A DNA stretch of 55,270 nucleotides, from assembly GCA_005879945.1 (NCBI GenBank), contig VBHX01000177.1, positions 1-55,270 on the forward strand. Direction: 5' to 3'. The position numbers and the translations under genes were made by a program. This document shows, in pieces, positions 1 through 8,556 of this stretch (within the stretch, counting starts at the first letter, position 1; every line of letters begins with the position of its first letter). The notes under the pieces are model-generated. The model searched no databases. It was not told the DNA's origin and worked only from the letters and a program-made list of their open reading frames with translations. This DNA comes from Chloroflexota bacterium. GTDB lineage: Bacteria; Chloroflexota; Dormibacteria; Dormibacterales; Dormibacteraceae.

Positions 1-294
1 GTTGATGATCTGGAACACGACTCCCCAGACGTCGCCGCCCGAATCGACCGTTCCGTAGAAAAAATCGGCCCAGGTGTCACCGTTGTGGGTCCTGCCGCCG
101 GTGCACTGGCTCTTCTGCTCGCCGGCATCGGGAACTATGCCGGCCATGTGGCCCGCGATCTCGCCCGAGAACGTGATGTTCTCGGTCCAACTGCCCTGCG
201 CCACGATGGGACTCGGTGACTGCGCCGGCTTCGGCGAATTCGAGTTGCAGGCGGCTATGACGATGAGGGCGACGATGCCCGCTGCCCGAAGCAT
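1..294 (-). CDS. putative lipoprotein, C-terminus outside window
   Basis: The reverse strand is open from an ATG at 294 to the window edge, giving 98 codons without a stop. The N-terminus reads MLRAAGIVALIVIAAC: a short positive n-region, a hydrophobic core and a lipobox (I-A-A-C) with Cys16. This indicates a type II signal peptide and lipid anchoring outside the membrane. The visible mature part is Ser/Pro-rich and then polar (THNGDTWADFFYGTVDSGGD), and I recognise no domain. It is transcribed away from the phosphatase gene on the other strand, and the two starts are close together, so a promoter must overlap coding sequence. Being a CDS is well supported; its function is unknown. Confidence 0.72.
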   Translation of the reverse strand, partial: MLRAAGIVALIVIAACNSNSPKPAQSPSPIVAQGSWTENITFSGEIAGHMAGIVPDAGEQKSQCTGGRTHNGDTWADFFYGTVDSGGDVWGVVFQIIN

Positions 295-332
295 GTGATC
301 GAATGTTACCCATGACCCCGGGTGCGGAGCGG

Positions 333-896
333 ATGACAGAGGCGATGCGATCTCTGGAGGCCGCATTCCTGATCGGGGTCGACGGCGTGACCGAGATCTG
401 GCTCGTGCGTCACGCCGACTGCTACCAGGACATGTCCGATGGCGCGAATCCCGCGCTCAGCTCACTTGGACGCCGGCAGGCAGAGCTGCTTGCGAAACGC
501 CTGCGTGAGTTGAAACCCGCGGCCGTCTACTCGAGTCCGTATCGGAGGTCTCTCGAAACCGCGCGCGCAATAACTGACGATGTGCGCGTCGATGAGCGTC
601 TCATCGAGATGAAGATGGAGCTCAGCGACGACGGCGGGCTCGATTTCAAAGAGGTGCCCGCGACCACAATCGAGCGCATGAGCGCCGCCATCAACGACAT
701 CGCCAGCGCGCATCGCGGCGAGCGCGTGATCGTGGTCGCCCACGGCGCCGCGATGGTGATGTATCTCACGCACGTGCTCAGGCTCGAGCCGGGTCAGCTG
801 CGCATGCTGCCCTACTACACGTCGGTCAGTGTGGTCAGGGTGCTCGGCGAGAGACAGATTGTCGGTTCGCTCGGCGACACCGCTCACCTCGAGTGA
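333..896 (+). CDS. histidine phosphatase family protein
   Basis: This is a phosphoglycerate-mutase-like (branch 1) phosphatase of about 187 aa. The catalytic RH motif is in IWLVRHAD, followed by the SSPYRRSLETA segment typical of the family and the second catalytic His in VVAHGAAMV near the C-terminus. Start choice is uncertain: ATG codons at 303, 312, 333 and 345 and a GTG at 387 are all in frame. I chose 333 because a GGAG lies just upstream and the preceding residues look non-conserved. The stop overlaps the next gene by four bases (GTGA), so it is probably translated with the kinase and acyl-CoA dehydrogenase that follow. The substrate is unknown; a phosphorylated acyl or small-molecule intermediate is an inference from the neighbours. 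Confidence 0.85.
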   Translation: MTEAMRSLEAAFLIGVDGVTEIWLVRHADCYQDMSDGANPALSSLGRRQAELLAKRLRELKPAAVYSSPYRRSLETARAITDDVRVDERLIEMKMELSDDGGLDFKEVPATTIERMSAAINDIASAHRGERVIVVAHGAAMVMYLTHVLRLEPGQLRMLPYYTSVSVVRVLGERQIVGSLGDTAHLE

Positions 897-1870
897 GCGA
901 GCGCATTCGCGAAGACCTCGAGGCGCAGTGCCGTGAGAGGCTCGGCAGGCCGCGACTGCACGTGACCTCGGTCGACCCCATCCCGGAGGGCCATTCCGGG
1001 TTCACGTACTTCGTGACCATCGAAGATGGCGATGGCCCTGGTCGTTACGTCCTGCGCCTCCCCCCTCCCGGCGCGCGGATCGCCGGTCCGGCTGATGTCA
1101 TCCGCCAGGGCCGCATCATGGCCGCCCTTCACGATGCGGGCCTGCCCACGCCCGCGATCCCAATCCTGACCGCCGATCCGGTCGTAGACGGGCGGCCATT
1201 CGTGCTCATGGAGGCGGTCGAGGGTGTGCGCATCGAAAAGGCCGGAAAAGAGCAGCGGCCGCTCGACATCTCCAAGTCCGCTGTGGAGGTGCTCAAGAAA
1301 CTGCAGGCCCTGCCGCTCGACCGCACCGGAATCGGCGGCGAGGAACCGGTGAGCCTCCAGGCCGAGATGGTGCGATGGGCGTGGCTGATGCAGCGCGCGC
1401 CTGAGGAGCTGACCACTCGAGCTGGAGAGCTGGGCGGCCTGCTGGCGCGCGGCGTTCCGGCCGAGCGCCCTCCCGCACTGGTCCATGGCGACTACCACTA
1501 CGGCAACATGCTGTTCCGCGGCGCCGAGGTCGTGGCGGTGCTCGATTGGGAGATCGCGCAGATTGGCCAGCCGCTGCTGGATCTGGGCTGCCTGTGCATC
1601 GTCTCGGTGCGCCGCCAGTACCACGGGGCGCCGAACCCGGGTGGCGCCATCGACGTTTCGGTCGAAGACCTGTACAGGCTCTACGGCGCCGATGCAGAGG
1701 AGATGCGCTGGTACCTGGCGCTGAGCCTCTACAAGTACGCGTCGATCTTCGGCTACAACCTAATGCTCCACAGGCGCGGCAAACGACCCGATCCCATGTA
1801 CGAAGGCCTGACGGATACGATCACCGGCATGATCGAGGAGGGTATCGCCGTGATCGAGGGCAGGAGTTAG
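893..1870 (+). CDS. APH-type phosphotransferase, LvaA/ACAD10-like kinase
   Basis: A 325-aa protein with the aminoglycoside phosphotransferase/choline kinase fold. It has the catalytic-loop HGD at 198-200 with Asn205, and the metal-binding DWE at 218-220. It begins with GTG overlapping the upstream stop and ends two bases before an acyl-CoA dehydrogenase. Kinases of this type next to, or fused with, such dehydrogenases form the ACAD10/ACAD11 and Pseudomonas LvaA/LvaC systems, in which the kinase phosphorylates the 4-hydroxy group of a 4-hydroxyacyl-CoA and the dehydrogenase-like partner removes the phosphate. That role is inferred from the pairing. An antibiotic-resistance function is unlikely given this context. 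Confidence 0.85.
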   Translation: MSERIREDLEAQCRERLGRPRLHVTSVDPIPEGHSGFTYFVTIEDGDGPGRYVLRLPPPGARIAGPADVIRQGRIMAALHDAGLPTPAIPILTADPVVDGRPFVLMEAVEGVRIEKAGKEQRPLDISKSAVEVLKKLQALPLDRTGIGGEEPVSLQAEMVRWAWLMQRAPEELTTRAGELGGLLARGVPAERPPALVHGDYHYGNMLFRGAEVVAVLDWEIAQIGQPLLDLGCLCIVSVRRQYHGAPNPGGAIDVSVEDLYRLYGADAEEMRWYLALSLYKYASIFGYNLMLHRRGKRPDPMYEGLTDTITGMIEEGIAVIEGRS

Positions 1871-1872
1871 CC

Positions 1873-3162
1873 ATGACGTGGGACTTCTCGACAGAGCCGG
1901 AGTTCGAAAAGAAGCTCGAGTGGATGCGCGAGTTCGTGCTCGAAGAGGTTTATCCGCTCGAGGTGTTGGAGGCCAACGAGAAGGATTTCATGCTGGCGAT
2001 CTGGCATCTCCAGCAACAGGTAAAGAAGCAAAAGCTGTGGGCCACGCACCTGCCGCCCGAGCTGGGCGGGCAGGGCTATGGTCAGGTGAAGCTGGGGCTC
2101 ATGCACGAGATCGAAGGCGCCAGCGTGTGGGCACCGATCGTCTTCGGCAACCAGGCCCCGGACTCAGGCAACTCCGAGGTCCTCGCCCATTTCGGCACTG
2201 AGGAACAGAAGAAGCGCTGGCTGCTTCCGCTGCTCGACGGCAAGATCCGCTCAGCTTTTTCGATGACCGAGCCGAACACCGCCGGGTCAGATCCGACGCT
2301 CCTCTCCACCACGGCCGTGCTCGATGGGGACGAGTGGGTGATCAACGGGCACAAATGGTTCACGTCGAACGGCATGATCGCCGACTTTCTGATCGCGATG
2401 GTGGTGACTGAGCCCAAGGCCGATGCCTACGAGCGCGCGTCGATGATCATCGTGCCCAGCGACGCGCCGGGCTTGAAGAGGCTGCGGAACATCCCCACCA
2501 TGGGCGGCGAGCACGAGAGGTTTGGCTACGGCCACGCCGAGGTCCTTTATGAGGACGTGCGTGTGCCCAAGGACAACCTCCTCGGCGAGCGCGGCCAGGG
2601 TTTCCTGATCGCGCAGGCCCGGCTGGGCCCAGGCCGCATTCATCACTGCATGCGCTGGCTCGGTCAAGCGCGCCGAGCATTCGACATGCTCTGCGAGCGA
2701 TCTTTGCAGCGAGAGGCATTCGGTAAGAAGCTCGCCGGCCACCAGACCGTGCAGAACTGGATCGCCGACTCCGCGGCCGAGATGCAGGCGGCGCGCCTGA
2801 TGACGCTGCACGCTGCGTGGGTGATCGACACGCATGGCGCGGCAGCAGCGCGCAAGGAGATCTCGCTCATCAAGTTCTTCGGCGCCAACGTGCTGCATGA
2901 CGTGATCGACCGCGCCATCCAGATCCACGGATCGCTCGGCTATTCGTCCGACATGCCATTGGAGGAGATGTACCGCCACGCGCGAGCCGCACGCATGTAC
3001 GACGGACCGGACGAGGTCCACCGGGTGTCGGTGGCGCGGCAGATCCTTGCCGGCTACCAGCCGCCCAAGGGCATGTGGCCGCGAGAGCACGTGCCGACCC
3101 GACGCGCTGCTGCGCAGCGAAAGTTCGCGGCGCTGCTGGAAGCCGCCGTTACCGATGCCTGA
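1873..3162 (+). CDS. acyl-CoA dehydrogenase, ACAD10/11 (LvaC-like) type
   Basis: A 429-aa flavoprotein with the full three-domain acyl-CoA dehydrogenase layout: helical N-domain, beta domain with SAFSMTEP and the INGHKWFTS segment, and C-terminal helices ending in IQIHGSLGYSSD. Where ordinary medium-chain enzymes have the catalytic Glu in YEGT, this one has YDGPDEVHR (376-384), so Asp377 takes that position. This variant is typical of ACAD10/11-like enzymes. The reading frame is open upstream to 1546, but the ATG at 1873 is preceded by CAGGAG and lies two bases after the kinase stop, so I use it. The expected role is conversion of a phosphorylated 4-hydroxyacyl-CoA to an enoyl-CoA, or a plain dehydrogenation. 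Confidence 0.9.
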   Translation: MTWDFSTEPEFEKKLEWMREFVLEEVYPLEVLEANEKDFMLAIWHLQQQVKKQKLWATHLPPELGGQGYGQVKLGLMHEIEGASVWAPIVFGNQAPDSGNSEVLAHFGTEEQKKRWLLPLLDGKIRSAFSMTEPNTAGSDPTLLSTTAVLDGDEWVINGHKWFTSNGMIADFLIAMVVTEPKADAYERASMIIVPSDAPGLKRLRNIPTMGGEHERFGYGHAEVLYEDVRVPKDNLLGERGQGFLIAQARLGPGRIHHCMRWLGQARRAFDMLCERSLQREAFGKKLAGHQTVQNWIADSAAEMQAARLMTLHAAWVIDTHGAAAARKEISLIKFFGANVLHDVIDRAIQIHGSLGYSSDMPLEEMYRHARAARMYDGPDEVHRVSVARQILAGYQPPKGMWPREHVPTRRAAAQRKFAALLEAAVTDA

Positions 3163-3940
3163 GCCGGCGGACCTGCCCGATTACGCGCTCCGCAACCGAG
3201 CGGTGTGGACCATTTCGAATGCTCGGTTCACAGCCGAAAACGCGCGCGATTCGTGGGCCCAGCATCGAATCTACTGGGGCGTGTTCAAGGTGCCTGAAGA
3301 CGAAGTCCAGGTGCTGCCGGACGAACGAGGGCTGGACGTGATCGAGCTTGGATGCGGCACCGCTTACTTCGGCGCCTGGTTCAAGAAGGGAGGCGCCCGC
3401 AGAGTCGTCGGCGTCGACATCACGCCGGCGCAGCTGGCCACCGCCCGGGAGATGGACGTCGAGTTCGGCCTCGGGCTGGAGCTCATCGAGGCCAACGCGG
3501 AAAACGTCCCGCTCCCCGACTCCTCGTTCGACCTCGCGTTCTCGGAGTACGGGGCCTCGATCTGGTGCGACCCCTACCTCTGGATCCCGGAGGCGGCACG
3601 CTTGCTGCGACCGGGCGGCGAGCTGGTCTTCATGCGCACCAGCACCCTGCAGCTGTTGTGCTCACCCGAGGAGGGCAGGGTGGCCGACCGCCTGCTGAGG
3701 CCCCAGAAGGGAATGCGCCGCTTCGATTGGACTGACGATGATCTAGGGCCCTCGACGGATTTCCACATCATGGGATCCGAGCTGTTCCAACTCCTGCGCA
3801 AGACCGGATTCGACCTGCTGGATTTCCGCGAGCTCTTCGCCCCCGACGATGCGGTCGACCATCCGTGGTACTCGTATGTGCCGGCGGAATGGGCGAGGCG
3901 CTGGCCCGCCGAGGAGATCTGGCGCGCGCGTAAGCGCTAG
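3155..3940 (+). CDS. class I SAM-dependent methyltransferase
   Basis: 261 aa starting at an ATG that overlaps the end of the acyl-CoA dehydrogenase by eight bases. Motif I is VIELGCGTAYFG, the acidic residue after strand 2 is in VVGVDITPAQ, and the motif II-III region LPDSSFDLAFSEYGASIWCDP and LLRPGGELVFM are the usual Rossmann methyltransferase signatures. The N-terminal cap (residues 1-60, rich in Trp and Arg) probably forms the substrate lid. The 3' end overlaps the convergent rhodanese gene by four bases. The substrate cannot be read from sequence. Its place behind the kinase/dehydrogenase pair suggests a small organic acid or related metabolite, but this is only inference. Confidence 0.85.
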   Translation: MPEPADLPDYALRNRAVWTISNARFTAENARDSWAQHRIYWGVFKVPEDEVQVLPDERGLDVIELGCGTAYFGAWFKKGGARRVVGVDITPAQLATAREMDVEFGLGLELIEANAENVPLPDSSFDLAFSEYGASIWCDPYLWIPEAARLLRPGGELVFMRTSTLQLLCSPEEGRVADRLLRPQKGMRRFDWTDDDLGPSTDFHIMGSELFQLLRKTGFDLLDFRELFAPDDAVDHPWYSYVPAEWARRWPAEEIWRARKR

Positions 3941-5280
3941 GGGCGCGACTCCGCAAGGTGCAGGCGGTCCCAGTCCGAATATGGGCCGTTCACGTGGATG
4001 ATCCGCTTCAGGCCCGCCTGCTCCAGCAGGCTCGCCGCGATCCCCGCCCGGTATCCAGAGGCGCAGTGGACCGCGACCGGCGCCTCGTGTGGGATCTCGT
4101 TCGCGTGGTGAGGCACGTCGGGCACATACATATGCAGAGCGCCCGGCACGTGTCCCGACGCCCATTCATGCTCGTCCCGCGCGTCAACCACGGTCATCGG
4201 CTCCGCGCTGATCACCCACTCCGCCATGTCCTCGACGTCAACCGTTTCGAAGGTCGACACCTCACGGCCGCTCGACCGCCACGCGTCCATGCCACCATCG
4301 AGCGCGCCGGCGATGGTGTCGAACCCGATCCGCAGCAGCTGGCGCCGCGACTTCTGATGCTGCGCATCGGTCCCGCCCGCCAGCACGATCGGCCGGCCGC
4401 GTGCAATGAGCCAGCCGACCCACGCGCTCACCGGCCCGTCGATACCGATGTTGTAGCTCCCAGGGATGTGCTCGCGGTCGTAATCCCGTCCTGGCCGGAC
4501 ATCGACCACCGCCGCGCCCTCGTCCATCATGCGGGCCACCTCATCGGCGCCCAGCCGCGTCAGCGGAGGTGGCGAAGTGCCAATCAACGGCGCCCCACCG
4601 CGATTGATCGCTGACATGTCTCGGTAGTAAGTCGGGTAGCGGGGCTGGTTCAGGGCCCGGGCGAGAAATGGCATCACCTCGGTCGTCAGGAAAAAGGGGT
4701 TGGTTCGTCGCTCGGTTCCAAGTGTGGTTTCGTGGCCGCTACCCCCGCCGGCTGCGCAAAACGACCCACCGCCGTGCGTCGGAAAGACTCGAATGTCGTC
4801 GGGCAGCCCGCGCAGCCGGGCCTGCAGCGTGGTCAGCGCTTCGAGGGCCAAATGCACGGCCAGGTGCGGGCCGAACAGATCGGTCCGCGCGATGGCGCCA
4901 AGCATCACGGCGCCACCAGAGAAAAGATCGTGTGGCTTGCCGCCCTCGCTGAGCAGGTAGCTCTTGTGCGCGGGCGTGTGGCCTGGCGTATGGACTGCGT
5001 GCACTGTCAAGCTGCCGATCGTGAGGTCGTGGCCCGGCTCGAGCTCGTCGATGTTCGCTCCCACTTCCGCCGCCAGCTCGCGCCGCCCCGAAACGAAATC
5101 GTTGTGCAGATGAGTGTCGAGCGAATGAGTGAGCTTGACGTTCAGCTTGGAAGCCAGCTGGACGTAGCGCTCGACGTCCCGCAGGGGGTCGACGACGAAA
5201 CCTACCCCGCGGTCGGGATCGGCGACAAGGAAGCTGGCGTTTCCCAATTCGGCAGCGCGAACAGCCTCGACTGTGTACAC
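3937..5280 (-). CDS. metallo-beta-lactamase fold plus two rhodanese domains
   Basis: 447 aa, GTG start four bases after the frdD stop, so probably part of the frd operon. Residues 1-230 are a persulfide-dioxygenase-like MBL domain, followed by two rhodanese domains. The metal motif reads THLHNDFVSG (His57, His59, Asp61, Phe62 where many MBL proteins have His), and His100 is kept in HTPGHTP. The position of the bridging Asp ligand (TGD in ETHE1-type enzymes) is Gly in FSGGAV. The first rhodanese lacks a catalytic Cys (VLAGGTD), while the second keeps it in VHCASGYRAG. The family handles glutathione or protein persulfides and sulfane sulfur. Dioxygenase activity is doubtful here; sulfur transfer by the last domain is plausible. 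Confidence 0.85.
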   Translation of the reverse strand: MYTVEAVRAAELGNASFLVADPDRGVGFVVDPLRDVERYVQLASKLNVKLTHSLDTHLHNDFVSGRRELAAEVGANIDELEPGHDLTIGSLTVHAVHTPGHTPAHKSYLLSEGGKPHDLFSGGAVMLGAIARTDLFGPHLAVHLALEALTTLQARLRGLPDDIRVFPTHGGGSFCAAGGGSGHETTLGTERRTNPFFLTTEVMPFLARALNQPRYPTYYRDMSAINRGGAPLIGTSPPPLTRLGADEVARMMDEGAAVVDVRPGRDYDREHIPGSYNIGIDGPVSAWVGWLIARGRPIVLAGGTDAQHQKSRRQLLRIGFDTIAGALDGGMDAWRSSGREVSTFETVDVEDMAEWVISAEPMTVVDARDEHEWASGHVPGALHMYVPDVPHHANEIPHEAPVAVHCASGYRAGIAASLLEQAGLKRIIHVNGPYSDWDRLHLAESRP

Positions 5281-5284
5281 GGCA

Positions 5285-5686
5285 TTAGCCGAAGGAGATA
5301 GGCACGGTCGTCAGGAGCACCCAGATCGTGACCGCCGTGATCACCACCGCACCGCCGTAGAAGATCACCTGCGCCGGTACGGATCTCGCAGCAGGCACCC
5401 CGAGGTCGACGAGCAGGTAGCGCAGTCGATGCGCGAAGTGGAAAAACGGCACCGCGATCAGCACCAGCAAGTAGAGCTTCACGATCGGGTTGCCGACGAT
5501 GCGGATCCAGGTGTCGTAGTGGCGGTCGACCACCCGCACAATTCCGAGCGGGCCGAGTATGCCCTGGACCAGAACGTGTATTGGCACGAGTATCGCGGCG
5601 ATCACCCCGCCCTGCGCGAACAAGAACCACCAGAGGAGGTGGGTATAGGCGGTCCTGGAGTTCTTGGCGTGACCGTCGTGGTTCAT
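5285..5686 (-). CDS. frdD: fumarate reductase/succinate dehydrogenase membrane subunit D
   Basis: 133 aa with three predicted membrane helices (around residues 15-40, 58-80 and 100-130). The sequence WWFLFAQGGVIAAILVPIHVL followed by FFHFAHRLRYLLVDLG matches FrdD of the quinol:fumarate reductase family, with conserved helix-I Gly and the His of the FHxxHR segment. I use the ATG at 5686, whose ATG overlaps the frdC stop (ATGA), although the frame is open further upstream. It anchors the catalytic FrdAB dimer in the membrane and forms part of the quinone site with FrdC. Confidence 0.85.
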   Translation of the reverse strand: MNHDGHAKNSRTAYTHLLWWFLFAQGGVIAAILVPIHVLVQGILGPLGIVRVVDRHYDTWIRIVGNPIVKLYLLVLIAVPFFHFAHRLRYLLVDLGVPAARSVPAQVIFYGGAVVITAVTIWVLLTTVPISFG

Positions 5687-6096
5687 CTGGCAAACCCGAT
5701 GAGAACAGCGGCGATCACAGCGGAAGCCACCAACCACGCCGCGAACTGCGACAGCACAATCAGCCGCGACGGCACGCCCTTGATGTGGATGATCACGCCC
5801 GCCAGGCTCAGGAACGTATAGGTGTGGTAGAGCGCGAAGGCCAGGACGATGATGCTGAAGACGATGAAGGCCGGAGAAGAAGGCGGGTAGTAGCCTTTCG
5901 GGCCGTTTGACGCGCGCTGGATCTCATACAGCAACCACAGCAGCCACAGCGCCATGGGAAGCGCGGTGAACTCGCGGATGATGTAGAGGAAGTAGTGGCG
6001 CTGGCGGAGCCACCACCCGCGCGGCATCTCGGGCTTGTAGACGCGCGGTGGTGGGTGGGTCGAATCTGCCGCCTCGGCGCCTCCGAGCGCCTTCAA
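5683..6096 (-). CDS. frdC: fumarate reductase/succinate dehydrogenase membrane subunit C
   Basis: 137 aa, three membrane helices. The sequence WWLRQRHYFLYIIREFTALP near residue 30 and the later FALYHTYTFLSLAGVIIHIKG segment match FrdC. The open frame extends upstream inside frdB, but the most convincing start is a TTG at 6096. It is preceded by GAGGAA, and it lies four bases after the frdB stop. It would pair with FrdD to hold FrdAB and exchange electrons with menaquinone or ubiquinone. The enzyme may run as succinate dehydrogenase in an aerobe; direction cannot be told from sequence. Confidence 0.85.
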   Translation of the reverse strand: MKALGGAEAADSTHPPPRVYKPEMPRGWWLRQRHYFLYIIREFTALPMALWLLWLLYEIQRASNGPKGYYPPSSPAFIVFSIIVLAFALYHTYTFLSLAGVIIHIKGVPSRLIVLSQFAAWLVASAVIAAVLIGFAR

Positions 6097-6100
6097 GATC

Positions 6101-6844
6101 TCATTCCTCGCGGTTTCCGTACGGAAGGACGAATCGCATCGTGGTGTCGAGCTTGGTCTGCTGGATCGCCTTCGCCGGATCGACTCCCTTGGGGCAGACG
6201 ACTGAGCATTCGCCGACGAAGCTGCACTCCCATACGCCCTCAGAGTTTGCGAGCACGGGCAAACGCTCCTTGATGCCCTGGTCACGCGAATCGAGGTCGT
6301 AGCGGCGCGCGAGCGCGGTCGCCGCCGGGCCGAGGAACTCGTTGTTCAGCCCGTACACGGGGCAGGCGGCATAACAGAGCATGCAGTTGATGCACTCGCT
6401 GAACTGGCGGAACTCATCGATCTGGTCCATCGTCTGCCGGTGCTCGCCCGCGCCCAGCGGATACTCCTGCTTGCGGATGATCCAGGGCTTGATGGACTTC
6501 AGCTTGTGCATGAAGTCCTCCATGTCGATGACGAGGTCGCGCACGATCGGGAAGTTGTTCAGCGGCTCTACGGTTATGGATCGCGGCCAGTAATCGCGTA
6601 GAAATGCGTTGCACGTGAGCTTGGGAATCCCGTTGATCATCATCCCGCAGCTCCCACAGATGCCCATGCGGCACGACCACCGATAGCTGAGGCTGCCATC
6701 GACATGCGCCTTGATGTGATTCAGTGCGTCGAGTACGACCATGCTCTCGTCGGCAAAGGGAATGTCGTACGACTGCAGCCGGGGTGCCTTGTCCTTCGCG
6801 GGATCGAAGCGTGTCGCCCTGACCGTGATCCTTTTCTCAGCCAT
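6101..6844 (-). CDS. frdB: fumarate reductase/succinate dehydrogenase iron-sulfur subunit
   Basis: 247 aa. The N-terminal plant-type [2Fe-2S] domain has the cluster motif SCRMGICGSCGMMING plus a downstream Cys (PKLTC). The C-terminal ferredoxin-like domain has CINCMLCYAACP and CSFVGECSVVCPKGVDP for the [4Fe-4S] and [3Fe-4S] clusters. Length and cysteine pattern are complete. The start ATG shares its A with the frdA stop (TGATG), so the two are translationally coupled. It carries electrons between the FAD of FrdA and the membrane quinone site. Confidence 0.95.
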   Translation of the reverse strand: MAEKRITVRATRFDPAKDKAPRLQSYDIPFADESMVVLDALNHIKAHVDGSLSYRWSCRMGICGSCGMMINGIPKLTCNAFLRDYWPRSITVEPLNNFPIVRDLVIDMEDFMHKLKSIKPWIIRKQEYPLGAGEHRQTMDQIDEFRQFSECINCMLCYAACPVYGLNNEFLGPAATALARRYDLDSRDQGIKERLPVLANSEGVWECSFVGECSVVCPKGVDPAKAIQQTKLDTTMRFVLPYGNREE

Positions 6845-8556
6845 CAGTAAGTCCTCGCCTGTGGTTTGAAGTTGGTGATTCGTACATTGCGATATTCGAG
6901 TCGAGGTGCGGCTCCATCGGTGCGATGCGCAACGGTGTGGTTCAGATATTTGTCGTCGTCTCGCTCAGGAAAGTCGCGGCGCGCGTGGGCACCGCGCGAC
7001 TCTTCGCGCGCCAGCGCTGAGAAGGCGATCGTTTCCGCCATCTCGAGCATGAAGTCCAGCTCAAGCGCCGCGGTCAGCTCGGTGTTGAAGGTCCGGCTCG
7101 AGTCCTCAATCTTGATTCGTTCGAAGCGGTCGCGGAGCGAGGCCAGCCGCCTGGTCAGGCCCTCGAGGCCGTCCCGTGTCCGGAAGACGCCCGCACCGGC
7201 ATCCATGTCGTGCTGCATCTCCTCGCGGATCGTCCCGATGCGCTCGTCGCCGCCCCTTTTGTCGAGATAGGAAGACTCGATGTGATTCGTCTCATCTGCG
7301 AGCAACGCGTCGACCGGGTTCGTGCTCACCGGACCGGCCGAGCTCGCGTACTCCGCAGCGGCGCGTCCCGCCGCAGCGCCGAAGACCAGGCATTCCGACA
7401 ACGAGTTCGAGCCCAGCCGGTTGCCTCCGTTGAGGCCGACGTTGGCGCACTCCCCAGCCGCGTACAGGCCGGCGATCGGTGTGGCCCCCGAGATGTCGGC
7501 GTCGACGCCGCCCATCATGTAGTGCTGCACCGGCCGCACCGGGATCGGGTCCTTGACGATGTCGATGCCGACGAACTCTCGGCCGAGCTCGCGCATGAAC
7601 GGCAGCTTGCGATCGATGACCGCCTCGCCGAGATGGCGGACGTCGAGATGCATGTACTTGCCGTGCGGTCCGTCGAAACCGCGACCCTCCTCGAACTCCG
7701 TGACCATCGCCCGAGAGATGATGTCGCGCGGCCCGAGCTCCATTTTGTTCGGAACGTAACGCTTGAGGAATCGCTCACCGTCTTTATTGAGGAGGTAGCC
7801 GCCCTCGCCCCGCACGGCCTCGGTGATGAGGATGCCCGTGAAGGGCAAGCCGGTCGGGTGGAACTGCACCATCTCCATGTCCTTCAGTCCCACCCCCGCC
7901 CGATAAGCGAGTGCCATGCCGTCTCCGGTGCAGATGTTGCCGTTCGTGGTGAACGCGTAGATGCGGCCAAGCCCACCGGTGGCGATTATCACCGTCTTCG
8001 CGGTGATCGCCTCGAGCCGGCCGCTCCGCATGTCGATCGCGACCACCCCGACGCAGCGCGAGTCCTCGATCAGCAGCTTGGTGGCGAAGGCTTCGTCGTG
8101 GCGGTGGATCTGGGAGAACTGGAGGGACGTCTGGAAAACGGTGTGCAGCATGTGGAATCCGGACTTGTCGGCCGCGAAGCAGGTGCGCCAGGTGGTCATG
8201 CCGCCAAACGGGCGCACCGAGATCTTGCCGTCTTCATCGCGGCTCCACGGGCAGCCCCAGTGCTCCATCTGGATGATCTCGACCGGAGCTTCACGCACGA
8301 AGGCCTCGACCACATCCTGGTCGGCGAGGTAGTCCGAGCCCTTGATGGTGTCGAAAGCGTGAGTCTCGTAGCTGTCCTCGGGGCGGAGGACCGCCGCAGC
8401 TCCACCCTCGGCGGAGACCGTATGGCTGCGCATCGGGTATACCTTCGAGACCATCCCGACCTTGAGGCGGGGATTGGCATCGACGGCCGCTATCGCCGCC
8501 CTGATCCCGGCCAGCCCACCGCCGACCACCAGGACGTCGTAGCTCTCAAAATCCAT
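6844..8556 (-). CDS. frdA: fumarate reductase/succinate dehydrogenase flavoprotein subunit
   Basis: 570 aa. It opens with the dinucleotide fold YDVLVVGGGLAGIRAA. The His that binds FAD covalently is in RSHTVSAEGG, the substrate region MVQFHPTGLP is present, and the C-terminal FAD motif is YAAGECANVGLNGGNRLGSN. I start at the ATG at 8556 rather than the TTG at 8568. First gene of frdABCD, so its promoter must lie inside the divergently transcribed FAD-oxidase gene, whose ATG overlaps this ATG on the other strand (CATG). It interconverts succinate and fumarate in the TCA cycle and respiratory chain. Confidence 0.95.
   Translation of the reverse strand: MDFESYDVLVVGGGLAGIRAAIAAVDANPRLKVGMVSKVYPMRSHTVSAEGGAAAVLRPEDSYETHAFDTIKGSDYLADQDVVEAFVREAPVEIIQMEHWGCPWSRDEDGKISVRPFGGMTTWRTCFAADKSGFHMLHTVFQTSLQFSQIHRHDEAFATKLLIEDSRCVGVVAIDMRSGRLEAITAKTVIIATGGLGRIYAFTTNGNICTGDGMALAYRAGVGLKDMEMVQFHPTGLPFTGILITEAVRGEGGYLLNKDGERFLKRYVPNKMELGPRDIISRAMVTEFEEGRGFDGPHGKYMHLDVRHLGEAVIDRKLPFMRELGREFVGIDIVKDPIPVRPVQHYMMGGVDADISGATPIAGLYAAGECANVGLNGGNRLGSNSLSECLVFGAAAGRAAAEYASSAGPVSTNPVDALLADETNHIESSYLDKRGGDERIGTIREEMQHDMDAGAGVFRTRDGLEGLTRRLASLRDRFERIKIEDSSRTFNTELTAALELDFMLEMAETIAFSALAREESRGAHARRDFPERDDDKYLNHTVAHRTDGAAPRLEYRNVRITNFKPQARTY

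Noticed and set aside
333-3162. APH-type kinase as an aminoglycoside-resistance gene
   Set aside because: The HGD/DWE fold is shared by many kinases, and the coupling to an ACAD10/11-type dehydrogenase argues for acyl-CoA metabolism.
6880-6930. Possible programmed frameshift in the frd operon because frdC's frame is open into frdB
   Set aside because: The frdB C-terminus is normal, and frdC has a TTG start with a GAGGAA site right after the frdB stop.
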